50,248 nucleotides of DNA from Paraburkholderia franconis (GCF_009362735.1 NZ_WHNP01000058.1:1-50248); one strand, 5' to 3'. Shown: positions 42,691 through 49,944, numbered from the stretch's first letter. Numbers and translations are program-made. The notes: generated by a model from the sequence alone, not told the origin.

Positions 42691-42765
42691 GTGTGTGCAA
42701 CTTTGGTACCGCCCTCAGGGCGGCTGTCCACACCCTTGTGGTGTGGGCAGCAAAGTTGTGCACAC
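42691..42765. ncRNA. Three-stem structured element, candidate C4-like antisense RNA
   Basis: An outer stem pairs GTGTGTGCAACTTTG (42691-42705) with CAAAGTTGTGCACAC (42751-42765), with a two-base mismatch. It encloses two hairpins: CCGCCC-TCA-GGGCGG (42709-42723), and CTG/CCACACC paired with GGTGTGG/CAG (42724-42750, loop CTTGT). The result is a three-way junction of about 75 bases. The layout recalls C4-type immunity RNAs of P1/P4-like elements, where similar frames overlap the RNA. Strand cannot be settled by symmetry; the overlapping Ash-like frame suggests the forward strand. A covariance search is needed. Confidence 0.5.
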
Positions 42766-42893
42766 GGGGAGGTGGCGCGGGACTTATTGGAGCAATTGGT
42801 CTGGATTTCGAGACGCCATCGTTGCGTGCCGGTGTTCACCGGACGCTCAAGGTACCCGCAGACAGACCAGAAGATGCTATATCGAACAAAGGG

Positions 42894-43214
42894 TCAGTCC
42901 GCCTCGCGTCGCGGCTTTCTTTCTATGTCAACGTCGACAGATTTCTTGCGTCCCGTTTTTATTGGGGTGGGCAACTCGTCCTGGTCGGTTAGCAGTTGGA
43001 CCTCACTGACTCCTAGTGCTAAAGCCAATGAGACCAAAGTGTCGAGCGTCACGCTCGCGAGGCCACGCTCAATCTGACCGACTTGAGTGCGATGCAATCC
43101 CGCGCGCTGCGCCAAGGTCTCTTGGGACATGCTCTGTTTGCCGCGGAATAGCTTCAGATTCGTCGACAGTCGCTGTCGGACTGCCTCGTGACGCGAGATT
43201 GTGTTATCTGCCAT
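42894..43214 (-). CDS. XRE-type helix-turn-helix regulator
   Basis: A 106-residue DNA-binding protein. The Cro/CI-like domain covers residues about 12-70: RLSTNLKLFRGKQSMSQETL, then AQRAGLHRTQVGQIERGLAS and VTLDTLVSLALALGVSEVQL. A basic tail (RKKSVDVDIERKPRREAD) follows. The ATG at 43214 is used; 43229 is an in-frame alternative and neither has a strong ribosome site. A perfect inverted repeat lies 50 bp upstream. The protein resembles phage or island repressors and probably represses its own promoter and perhaps the forward genes. Confidence 0.9.
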   Translation of the reverse strand: MADNTISRHEAVRQRLSTNLKLFRGKQSMSQETLAQRAGLHRTQVGQIERGLASVTLDTLVSLALALGVSEVQLLTDQDELPTPIKTGRKKSVDVDIERKPRREAD

Positions 43215-43263
43215 ATGGGGCAGGAGCATCAACCATTCTGCCAGCTAAATCTACAGTGTCGAA

Positions 43264-43287
43264 ACTGGCAGTTTAAAAACTGCCAGT
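43264..43287. promoter_or_regulatory. Perfect palindrome, candidate XRE operator
   Basis: ACTGGCAGTTT and its exact complement AAACTGCCAGT are separated by two A residues. A third half-site CTGCCAG occurs at 43238-43244, nearer the XRE start. The arrangement suits cooperative binding by a small Cro/CI-like repressor controlling its own promoter. Confidence 0.75.
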
Positions 43288-43446
43288 CTTTACACTTCAT
43301 GTTTTTGCTTTTAGACTGTCAACGGTCTGGACACTTCTAGCCAACAGGGACGTAGAGCGCTCAGCAATGTTGCCTCGCGGCTCGTCTAACTGGTCGCAAA
43401 CACCGACGGGGGTTTTGTTGATATACCAACTCGCCAAGTTGCTGCA

Positions 43447-43653
43447 GTGGATGGTTTCGAGATAGTTAACAGCCGGCAACTGGGGTCCCCGTGGGATTTG
43501 CCCCACAGGCAGCCGGGGAGACATGTGACTTTTCCGCGCGACGAACTGTTAACTAGCACCAAGGTCGACGTTGTCCCACTCGGTCTTCTCGAGGCAGCAT
43601 TGCCTGATGTAAGCGCCGGCAAGGTGGCGCGCGCACACTCAAGGATATTTTGA
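43447..43653 (+). CDS. Possible small hypothetical gene
   Basis: A 68-residue frame from a GTG (start reads MDGFEIVNSRQLGSPWDLPH) that ends in TGATG, touching the ATG at 43653 of another short frame (66 residues, to 43853, MPSQPIPVAEVESDASVPRW). The overlap suggests coupling, and AAGGA precedes the second ATG. Neither resembles a family I know, and the second conflicts with the longer frame at 43693-44277. Low confidence. Confidence 0.25.
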   Translation: MDGFEIVNSRQLGSPWDLPHRQPGRHVTFPRDELLTSTKVDVVPLGLLEAALPDVSAGKVARAHSRIF

Positions 43654-43692
43654 TGCCCAGTCAGCCCATTCCTGTCGCCGAGGTCGAGTCTG

Positions 43693-44277
43693 ATGCCTCC
43701 GTGCCGCGTTGGAAAACCATCGAACGCGATGACAGTTTTACGCATCTTGTCGGTTCCGACGCACTGGGCACCGGAGGCGTTGTTTCATATCGAAGCGGCC
43801 AGGCATGCGCGAGCCCTCTCATCATTCTTGGTCTGTCCAATGCTATTTACTGACAGCAGTTGGGAAGAGCCGCATCCCATAAAGAAGAGGCTCATGCAGC
43901 CACTTCTTGCGTGGCGCTGCGTTGGATGGACGGACCTCACGCCGAACTTCTTTGTCGTTGCATCATCTGGCGGTGCGGACTTCGCGAGCCCGGACGGTTG
44001 GGTGGTGGACGGTGCCGAGGCGCTGATTGAACTGGTATTGCATCTTGGCGATGTAACCTTTTCGGTTCACCTCTTGGGTCGTAATGAGGATGACGCTTCT
44101 GTCACGCTGTGCCGGGTAAGCGGATTGTGGAAGGAGGTTCAGGCCAAAGATTCGGACGTCGCGAGCTATTGGTATTCAACTAACGACGGGGAGCCGAGAC
44201 CGTGTTCGCCTATCGCATCCGGTAGGCGTGTTGAGAGACCGCGGTTGGTAAGCGTATTGAGCTTCGAAAACAGGTGA
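43693..44277 (+). CDS. Hypothetical protein of the foreign block
   Basis: A frame of up to 194 residues; starts at 43693, 43729 or 43894 are possible and none has a clear ribosome site. The C-terminal half reads like real protein (WTDLTPNFFVVASSGGADFA, then DGWVVDGAEALIELVLHLGD, VTFSVHLLGRNEDDASVTLC), with alternating strands and acidic patches. The N-terminal part is less convincing. I do not recognise the family. It lies between the XRE operator region and the small paralogue genes. Confidence 0.4.
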   Translation: MPPCRVGKPSNAMTVLRILSVPTHWAPEALFHIEAARHARALSSFLVCPMLFTDSSWEEPHPIKKRLMQPLLAWRCVGWTDLTPNFFVVASSGGADFASPDGWVVDGAEALIELVLHLGDVTFSVHLLGRNEDDASVTLCRVSGLWKEVQAKDSDVASYWYSTNDGEPRPCSPIASGRRVERPRLVSVLSFENR

Positions 44278-44358
44278 GTACGAAGCGAGATTCGAAATTT
44301 TCGGCCGGCATGTGTCTCTTTTCGTGAACGTCAATTTTCGGTTTCCTTTAGCCAAAAT

Positions 44359-44562
44359 ATGCCTTCTCACGAAAATCAAATTGACCTTGAGATTGCATTT
44401 CTGAAAATCCACGAACTGGCGCTCGCGGAAGGGGACCTAGGCTATGCATACTGGTATCAAGTCGGGCAACTGCTTCGGCGAGCAGCGGGCATGCAAGAAG
44501 AGATAGAGGCGCTCAGGGAAGAGTTGGAGCAATGCCGTGCGAATCAGCACAAGAGGCACTGA
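44359..44562 (+). CDS. Small coiled-coil protein, paralogue 1
   Basis: A 67-residue hydrophilic protein, MPSHENQIDLEIAFLKIHEL, then ALAEGDLGYAYWYQVGQLLR and RAAGMQEEIEALREELEQCR. The C-terminal heptad-like run (EEIEALREELEQC) predicts a coiled coil with a terminal Cys that could form a disulfide. It matches the C-terminal half of the gene at 45497-45880 at 39 of 54 aligned positions by eye, which is strong evidence that both are real. No ribosome site is obvious. Function unknown. Confidence 0.7.
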   Translation: MPSHENQIDLEIAFLKIHELALAEGDLGYAYWYQVGQLLRRAAGMQEEIEALREELEQCRANQHKRH

Positions 44563-44577
44563 GTTGGATACTTCATC

Positions 44578-44781
44578 ATGGTGACGAAGCAGAACACCGG
44601 GCGGAATCAGCAACGCGCGAACGAACTACTACTCACGTACGTTTTGTTTGACCTTCAAGATGCGATGGCCGGAAGCGTGTGTAGCGAGGCAGAATTTCGG
44701 CAACGGCGAGAGCGGTCACCAAATTTGAGAATCGCTGACTCGGCGCCGACAGGTTTTAGCCTCGCTCAAGTAAAGGAATGA
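44578..44781 (+). CDS. Small hypothetical protein upstream of the DUF2384-like gene
   Basis: A 67-residue protein (MVTKQNTGRNQQRANELLLT, then YVLFDLQDAMAGSVCSEAEF) starting 15 bases after paralogue 1 and ending at the first bases of the next gene. The tight packing suggests an operon. The sequence is mostly polar and helical, with RQRRERSPNLRIADSAP near the end. I do not recognise it. It could be an N-terminal antitoxin-like or adaptor partner of the following protein, but nothing in the sequence shows that. Confidence 0.5.
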   Translation: MVTKQNTGRNQQRANELLLTYVLFDLQDAMAGSVCSEAEFRQRRERSPNLRIADSAPTGFSLAQVKE

Positions 44782-44783
44782 CC

Positions 44784-45485
44784 ATGCCGCGGTCTACGCG
44801 CGCGACAAAGCCCGAAACATCGCTCCATGACGAATGGGTGCAACATCTCATCAATCGCGCCGTCGTTGCGGCCATACTCTTCGACCCGAAAGTCGCTGAA
44901 ACGCTGCTTGAAATCCCTGACGCGGCGCTTGGCCGAATGTTCAAGAATCATCTCTGCAAAGTCGTCGGCCAGGCCATGGTCTACGGAATTGACCTTCCTG
45001 CACTCCGAGAGGAAGAAGAGAGGCTTCGCGAGCGCGTCAAACGTGCGTCGAAACGAGCACCCGAACATGAGCCTTTGCCTGGGCCGAACAAAGCGAACGT
45101 TGCACGTTACCCGCTTGTTCTTCAAGGAAAAGTGCTCCGCGTCCACGACTTTTGCATGGCGGCCGGCATCACGGAAAAGAAGCTGGATAAGTTTGTCGAT
45201 TCGGGGCGAATGTTCCGAGTCTATTTTGGGCCCGAGGCCTACTGCCCGGCGTTCTTCCTCTCATCCATGATTTTTCGTGACGACTTCAAAAATGTCATAC
45301 GTGGTCTCGGCAAAACCGACCCATGGGTCATGTTCGACTTCTTCACGACACCCATTGAGTCGCTGGGCGGGGCTACGCCGCTTCAACGGCTATCAGTCGA
45401 AGATGTTGAGCCGGTAGTGGAGGAAGCTAAAAGTTTCGCGGAACAATATGCGCAGCTGTATGCGTCGGCTCAAGGAGATTCATAA
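44784..45485 (+). CDS. Hypothetical protein with a DUF2384-like C-terminus
   Basis: A 233-residue protein. The N-terminus (residues 1-60) is helical with VVAAILFDPKVAETLLEIPD. The middle has a charged run (REEEERLRERVKRASKRAPE) and a second domain reading VLRVHDFCMAAGITEKKLDK, which looks like a helix-turn-helix. The end, FDFFTTPIESLGGATPLQRL, resembles the toxin-binding segment of Xre/MbcA/ParS antitoxins. No RES-type toxin follows. AAAGGA is six bases before the ATG at 44784. The DUF2384 resemblance is by motif only. Confidence 0.65.
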   Translation: MPRSTRATKPETSLHDEWVQHLINRAVVAAILFDPKVAETLLEIPDAALGRMFKNHLCKVVGQAMVYGIDLPALREEEERLRERVKRASKRAPEHEPLPGPNKANVARYPLVLQGKVLRVHDFCMAAGITEKKLDKFVDSGRMFRVYFGPEAYCPAFFLSSMIFRDDFKNVIRGLGKTDPWVMFDFFTTPIESLGGATPLQRLSVEDVEPVVEEAKSFAEQYAQLYASAQGDS

Positions 45486-45496
45486 CTCTGCTGGCC

Positions 45497-45880
45497 ATGA
45501 AAGCACTCTTGACCTTCACGCTGAGTCATCTCGAACTTCTGGTCGTGCCTGCAGTTGGGTTCATACTCAGCCTCGTCATCGTGCGAATCAAAAGGCGATA
45601 CATAAAAGAGGGGGTTTTGTTTGGGTACTTGCCCACAACAGAGCGCGAGCGTTGCCCCTCGAAATCAGCGGGAGTAGAGATGAATTCGGATAACCATATT
45701 GACATCGAGATTGCGCTCCGCAAGTTCCACGAATTGGGCCTGGAGGAAGGGGACTTAGGATATGCGTACTGGCATGAAGTCGGACAGCGACTGAAACGCG
45801 CTGCGGGAATGCAAGCGCAAATAGACGCGCTCAGCAAAGAGTTGGAACAATGTCGCGCGAGGCCGGGCAAAGCGGATTGA
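45497..45880 (+). CDS. Small coiled-coil protein, paralogue 2, with optional membrane N-terminus
   Basis: The full frame (127 residues) begins with a membrane segment, HLELLVVPAVGFILSLVIVR, then a basic stretch RIKRRYIKEG, and joins the paralogue domain IDIEIALRKFHELGLEEGDL, GYAYWHEVGQRLKRAAGMQA, QIDALSKELEQCRA. An internal ATG at 45680, with GGGAG six bases before it, would give a 66-residue soluble protein like paralogue 1. Either the long form anchors the coiled coil in the membrane, or the N-terminal part is an accidental open frame. Paralogy shows that the C-terminal half is real. Confidence 0.7.
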   Translation: MKALLTFTLSHLELLVVPAVGFILSLVIVRIKRRYIKEGVLFGYLPTTERERCPSKSAGVEMNSDNHIDIEIALRKFHELGLEEGDLGYAYWHEVGQRLKRAAGMQAQIDALSKELEQCRARPGKAD

Positions 45881-45913
45881 TAACAAAGCGTCGCGAGGCG
45901 CGAGGAGGCTTCA

Positions 45914-46339
45914 ATGAAGAAGGAAATTGGTCTGGAAGAGCGACTGCTCAAGAAATCCGACAAGCCTTCTGAGGACTTGAGTTGTAGCTGGCACTACAAG
46001 AAATCTCCGAGCTACGACCCATTTAGGTCTGTAGCTGCGGCAGGGAAATGGTGCATCTTTGTCAGCCCTGCCGACGTGGACGAGGAATGGAACAAAATAT
46101 GCTACGCTATCGGGAACGGCCAGCTGCTGTGCGCAAAGGTGTCCACCGCACTGCGCAGCATGGGCCGCGATGGGCACGTCATCTGCGTCTACACGCCTGA
46201 CTGGGCCGATACGCAGGACGTTATACGCGCCCGCGAAGTGTTGCGGGAGTTGGGTTTCCTGGATGAACTCGGCTACAAGCGGGACATTGATACCCGGAGC
46301 GGGAAATACGGCCCCGACGAGTGGCACTTGCGAGCGTAG
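45914..46339 (+). CDS. DUF1917 (BLES03/putative phosphothreonine-lyase-like) protein
   Basis: A 141-residue protein. GKWCIFVSPADVDEEWNKIC, then GNGQLLCAKVSTALRSMGRD, HVICVYTPDWADTQDVIRAR and the end GYKRDIDTRSGKYGPDEWHL match the DUF1917 fold, known from archaea and eukaryotes (BLES03) and scattered in bacteria. In databases such proteins are often called putative phosphothreonine lyase domain proteins, but activity is not established. GGAGG stands eight bases before the ATG. It follows paralogue 2 by 33 bases and may share its transcript. Confidence 0.75.
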   Translation: MKKEIGLEERLLKKSDKPSEDLSCSWHYKKSPSYDPFRSVAAAGKWCIFVSPADVDEEWNKICYAIGNGQLLCAKVSTALRSMGRDGHVICVYTPDWADTQDVIRAREVLRELGFLDELGYKRDIDTRSGKYGPDEWHLRA

Positions 46340-46576
46340 CCACTTCCCACTACTTGACTCACCGCGAGAAGTCAGTGACGAGGACGCACTTAGCCGCTTG
46401 CCGTCAACGAATCGCGATTCGACCGGCAACCATCAGACACACCGCGCGAGTGCCCGTATCAGAATGAACACCTGGCTAGGGAGACGTTTCGACGTACGGA
46501 CTGAATCAGACTCCACGTGCTGGCCGCGCGGGACCAACCACACAGTGTCCTGCCGATGAGAGAATCGGAGTGAATC

Positions 46577-46912
46577 ATGGCGAAGAGGAGCTTCTTGCAA
46601 AGCGTCGGCGATGCGCTGACCGGTGTTGCCGCCACCTGGCGAACGCAGCGCAGCTTTCGCATCCAGGCAAGGACTCGCGGCGGCATTACCCGTGGTATTG
46701 GCCTGGTTACGGCCGCCGCTTGTGTTTTCGGCGCTATGCATGACGATGGCCGTGCTGGTCCTCGCGGCCGAACTTTTCAACACGGCTCTCGAACGACTGG
46801 CCGACCAATCGGTGCAGCCAAAGACTGTGCTGCAGGAGCGGTGCTACTCGTCTGCGCAGGCGCCGGTCTCGTCGGAATACTGACGCTGATTGTCGCGTTT
46901 GCGGAACGGTAG
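46577..46912 (+). pseudogene. DgkA-like diacylglycerol/undecaprenol kinase, two frameshifts
   Basis: Three pieces spell one small integral-membrane kinase. Frame 1 gives LTGVAATWRTQRSFRIQ (to about 46670). The +1 frame gives LAAALPVVLAWLRPPLVFSA, then LCMTMAVLVLAAELFNTALE and RLADQSVQ (to about 46805), containing the family's AELFNTALE catalytic motif. Frame 1 returns with IGAAKDCAAGAVLLVCAGAG, LVGILTLIVAF to the stop at 46912. The two shifts cancel, so the outer frame stays open while the core, with the catalytic Glu, is read as nonsense. GAATCATGG start has GGAG nearby. Confidence 0.82.
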
Positions 46913-47145
46913 CGCTTGCCAGTAGAGACGGCGGGATAGTATCCGTATGGATAGTAATCGGGACCCACGTAGTAGCATGGACTTGAGGCCGTCGCAGCAT
47001 GATGAAACTCCTGGCCAGGTCGAGCGAAAGCTCAAGATACTAGACCAGGGTCAGCAGGGATGAGCCGACAACCCGTCGGCGAACCTCCGCATATGGTGTC
47101 AGTGTGTATTATGGACGCATAGCCCTGACCGCGTGGAGAGACGCT
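46913..47145. other. Short intergenic stretch
   Basis: No gene called. The reverse strand reads CYYVGPDYYPYGYYPAV around 46930-46990, which resembles the tail of small Tyr/Gly-rich lipoproteins, but no complete frame with a lipobox could be made out. It may be another remnant. Confidence 0.35.
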
Positions 47146-47562
47146 GTGGACGTATCGTTCCTCATCGACCCGATTCACAAAACCGTCATCATCGTACAGG
47201 ACGGCTATGCCCGTGTTGGTGAACTTATCGGCACAGAGTTGACCGATACCGCGACGCTGTGGGGTGAAGCTGCCGACTCGGATACATCGGTCCAAGTCAT
47301 CGTCGCAGACGACAGCCTGGCGAACAACACTATTTCACGAGGATTTTTCAAGGTCACGCTCGAACTGGAGAGCGTAAAAATGGAGCGGGTATTTGCGGGA
47401 AAAGCAGTACTCAATGCGTACGGCAGTCCGCGTCCCGACATCAAGGAGCAAGTTAAAACGCTCAAGGCGATGCGCGAGCGCATCAGCTTCATCAGCGCCG
47501 AAGAAGCGTTTCAGTGGTTTGAGGAAAACACTGGCGGCTCACCGTTTTCAGCGGAGGACTGA
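47146..47562 (+). CDS. Hypothetical protein
   Basis: A 138-residue protein, starting at a GTG with GGAG seven bases before it (an upstream in-frame GTG at 47104 is less likely). VDVSFLIDPIHKTVIIVQDG, then YARVGELIGTELTDTATLWG and VQVIVADDSLANNTISRGFF, with a helical end KEQVKTLKAMRERISFISAE. The pattern of strands followed by helices is that of a small globular domain; the family is not recognised. It stands alone among fragments and may be a passenger gene of the foreign block. Confidence 0.6.
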   Translation: MDVSFLIDPIHKTVIIVQDGYARVGELIGTELTDTATLWGEAADSDTSVQVIVADDSLANNTISRGFFKVTLELESVKMERVFAGKAVLNAYGSPRPDIKEQVKTLKAMRERISFISAEEAFQWFEENTGGSPFSAED

Positions 47563-47801
47563 AGCGGGCTTGCGTTCAGGGACGTAGCCGCAGAAAAAGC
47601 TTTGCAAGCCAGGCGCTCCAGCAGCATGTCGCGCTTTGTACGCTTATCGGTGACAGTACCGTCGCCTATCAACCACATTGACAAGCGTTCCCCAAGGTCA
47701 CTCCCTCGACGCGAGGGTTTTCCTGATTTCGCGACGGGCATCGCGCGCGTGATAAACGTCGTGTCAATGGACAAACAGAAACAAGTTTCGCAGGGGCTTT
47801 A

Positions 47802-47990
47802 TCAATTGACTGTGCGCAATTGTCCGAGGACCGAATCGATTTCGGCGCGATTCAGCGTCAGAACATCGGCGTGTTCAGAGACGAGTTTCTCGAGAAGGCT
47901 GACCGCGCGATGAAGATGCTCGCATAAGCGCACGTCTTGCAGTACCGCCTTCGGGGCGCCGTTGTCCGTGATGACTATCACGCAGTTATA
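47802..47990 (-). pseudogene. C-terminal fragment of a Phd/YefM-type antitoxin
   Basis: The reverse strand reads VIVITDNGAPKAVLQDVRLC, then EHLHRAVSLLEKLVSEHADV, matching the ITxNGxxKAVLQD core and the toxin-binding helix of Phd/YefM antitoxins. The DNA-binding N-terminus is gone; upstream of about 47990 the frame continues into unrelated sequence. No partner toxin gene is present. Confidence 0.7.
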
Positions 47991-48047
47991 ACCGCGCCTT
48001 GCTGACGTCGCACAGGCGTGCGGCCTGCCTGTGCGGCAATTTACGCT

Positions 48048-48246
48048 TTCCGGATTTCGGTGGGCGCACCACCATTCAGGTGGCTGCGTGCATACCGCAT
48101 CGAACGTGCAAAGCATCTGCTGCGGCATACGCAACTGAGTCTCGCCGCCATCGGGCAGGAGTGCGGGTTTGCGGACCAGAGCCACTTCACGCGCAGTTTT
48201 TTTTGAGGCAACCGGGACGACGCCCGGGGCGTGGCGTCGTCAGTGC
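48048..48246 (+). pseudogene. C-terminal fragment of an AraC-type regulator, frameshifted
   Basis: VGAPPFRWLRAYRIERAKHL, then LRHTQLSLAAIGQECGFADQ and SHFTRSFF form the second helix-turn-helix of an AraC regulator. The reading then breaks at a run of eight T residues (around 48197-48204) and resumes in another frame with EATGTTPGAWRRQ. The N-terminal effector domain and first helix-turn-helix are absent. Confidence 0.85.
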
Positions 48247-48290
48247 GGAAGACTGATGGCGACGAGCGGCCGACTGTTAAACCAGTCCGT

Positions 48291-48461
48291 TCAGCACTTC
48301 CCGGTTAGGAGGTCGATGCGTCCGTCGCGAACCTTGTTGGCCCAGTCGGCATTGACCAGCATGCCGCGGACGATGGCAACCAGTTCGAAGTCACCGCGCT
48401 CGACGAGCTTAAGAACGTTGTCGAGCGAGTCGACATGGGCCGCATTGGACCAGAAGCGCAT
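48291..48461 (-). pseudogene. C-terminal fragment of an Old-Yellow-Enzyme-type NADH:flavin oxidoreductase
   Basis: The reverse strand gives DNVLKLVERGDFELVAIVRG, then MLVNADWANKVRDGRIDLL and a stop at 48291. This is the last part of the TIM barrel of OYE-family oxidoreductases, where the usual sequence is GDFDLVAVGRALIADPDW. Everything upstream, including FMN and catalytic residues, is missing. Confidence 0.78.
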
Positions 48462-48551
48462 CGGATACGCCTACTCTTACCTGTTGCCTGGCGTGTTCAT
48501 GACAATGCGCAAAGCAATGACAAGTGCCCAGCCGGGCACGCTCGACTGTAT

Positions 48552-48780
48552 CTAACGTGCATCCTTCGGTCTATCTCCCTTGGGCCAGTCATTTGCCCTG
48601 GCTACATAATCGGGCCGGGGCTGTTGCCTGAAATACTCGGCAACCTCAACGGCTTCTTGGTCAGAAAGCGCTTACCGCCCTGTAACGGCGGCATGTTGCA
48701 TTTGACAAATGCGGCAGCGGTATACATCCGCGCCATACCTGCGCCGACGTTGAACGAGGTCCTGGCGTCATAGTGGCGGA
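48552..48780 (-). pseudogene. C-terminal fragment of a c-type cytochrome, frameshifted
   Basis: The reverse strand gives SFNVGAGMARMYTAAAFVKC, then NMPPLQGGK. In a second frame the family sequence goes on: ALSDQEAVEVAEYFRQQPRP, DYVARANDWPKGDRPKDAR and stop (48552-48554). It matches the end of SoxA/TsdA-like diheme or monoheme cytochromes (the NMP-x3-GG methionine region). The heme-binding CxxCH is absent and there is one frameshift near 48672. Confidence 0.75.
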
Positions 48781-49279
48781 ATGACGTAGCCACGTAGCGG
48801 ATTTGGAGTACCTTGCCTACCCCACCGTGGCCTGACCGGTTGGGTGACGATTGGACCGGAAGGCATGTCACTGGCGAGACGTCAAAATGTTTTGTCACCC
48901 AGGTGTTGGTCGGTATGCCTCTGTCGCTCATGGGGTCTGCGATTCCGCTATCAATCAATGCGGCGTGGGTCTATAACGTATCAGCAGCACGAATTTTTAT
49001 TGGTCATGGGCTTACGAGGTCCTGTCACCAGCGTGACTATTGCGCGTCCTTTCTGCTGCGCCCGGCACAAGCCTCGCGTCATTTTCAGGTGGTCGCCTGA
49101 CAAGTCCGGCGTCTGCCACGTATAGAAAAAAGCCCACTTCCCTTTCGCCCGCCTGAGTGGCGTTGCGGCGCCGTCACGTCGTGACGGTGTCGCGCTGTCT
49201 GGCATCTGGAAGAGCGGGAAACGAGTCGGCAGGAAGTGAAGGGCCTTTGTGGAAACCTGTACGAATCAAGGAGTCTGAG
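48781..49279. other. Stretch with no recognisable gene
   Basis: About 500 bp. Open frames on both strands are short and motif-free. It may contain decayed upstream parts of the cytochrome gene. The 3' end holds the promoter region of the secreted-peptide gene at 49280, but no hexamers stand out. Confidence 0.4.
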
Positions 49280-49534
49280 ATGAAATCACGACTGATTTTG
49301 GCGACGGGTGCTGCATGCCTGGTCGCGATGGCAGGAACGGTTCACGCGCAAGGTGCGTCGCAGCAGGCAGCGCCTTCGGCACAGCCCGCGATGCAGCAGA
49401 ACGCCGAAGCGCCTGCACAGGCTGGCACCGACACGTCTTACGGCGGGACTCCTTCGACCAGGAGCGCAGCGGGCAAGATGGGCCCCTCGGCCTGCACGCC
49501 GAGGCCTCAGTGCGATGTTTTCTTCGGCAATTGA
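49280..49534 (+). CDS. Small secreted protein with C-terminal Cx5CD motif, copy 1
   Basis: An 84-residue exported protein. MKSRLILATGAACLVAMAGT followed by VHAQ is a Sec signal peptide, cleaved before GASQQ. The mature part is Gln/Ala/Pro-rich and unstructured, then GGTPSTRSAAGKMGPSACTP and a terminal RPQCDVFFGN with Cys72 and Cys78. AAGGAG is seven bases before the ATG. It shares the motif Cx5CD[VI][FY]xG[NS] at the very C-terminus with the gene at 49681, so both are taken as real. Probably periplasmic or secreted; the two Cys could form a small disulfide loop. Function unknown. Confidence 0.75.
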   Translation: MKSRLILATGAACLVAMAGTVHAQGASQQAAPSAQPAMQQNAEAPAQAGTDTSYGGTPSTRSAAGKMGPSACTPRPQCDVFFGN

Positions 49535-49680
49535 GCTGACGGCGAGCGCCGGGGCACCGGCGCAGCTTCTTGTCCGGTCGCTCCTCCTGTGGGGTGGCTC
49601 TCATCAGACGATGTTTGCAATGTCCTGCCGGCGGCGCCGACGTACTGACGTAAATTACCCAACTTCATCGAGGTACCGAC

Positions 49681-49944
49681 ATGAAATCTGTATTGATGGT
49701 GGCGGCAGGCGCGGTCGTTTTGCTGACCACACCCATAGCCGCATATTCCCAGGAGGCACAGCAGGCACCGTCGTCCACGAGCAGCCAATGGTCGGCACAG
49801 CAGCATGCAGCCCCAACGGATGCACAGGCGCGTGACTCGGCCGTCGGTGGCGCGCCGATGCCTGGAACGCAGTCGCGTGAGCGAAGCCAGTACATCGCAC
49901 CTTGTATCGCCGGACTGTCGTGCGATATTTATCATGGCAGCTGA
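49681..49944 (+). CDS. Small secreted protein with C-terminal Cx5CD motif, copy 2
   Basis: An 87-residue exported protein. The signal peptide MKSVLMVAAGAVVLLTTPIA precedes AYSQ, and the mature part is again Gln/Ser/Ala-rich (EAQQAPSSTSSQWSAQQHAA), with GGAPMPG, then YIAPCIAGLSCDIYHGS at the end. Cys75 and Cys81 have the same spacing and sequence frame as in copy 1, while the rest has diverged, so the duplication is old. 146 bp separate the two genes. No known family. Confidence 0.75.
   Translation: MKSVLMVAAGAVVLLTTPIAAYSQEAQQAPSSTSSQWSAQQHAAPTDAQARDSAVGGAPMPGTQSRERSQYIAPCIAGLSCDIYHGS

Noticed and set aside
42661..42765. tRNA or integron attC site at the structured element
   Set aside because: No anticodon arm or TTC-loop of a tRNA can be drawn, and the paired RYYYAAC/GTTRRRY core sites of attC are not present in the right places.
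46930..47000. Small Tyr-rich lipoprotein gene on the reverse strand
   Set aside because: The CYYVGPDYYPYGYYP run is suggestive, but no start with a lipobox could be joined to it in one frame, so it is only mentioned as possible debris.
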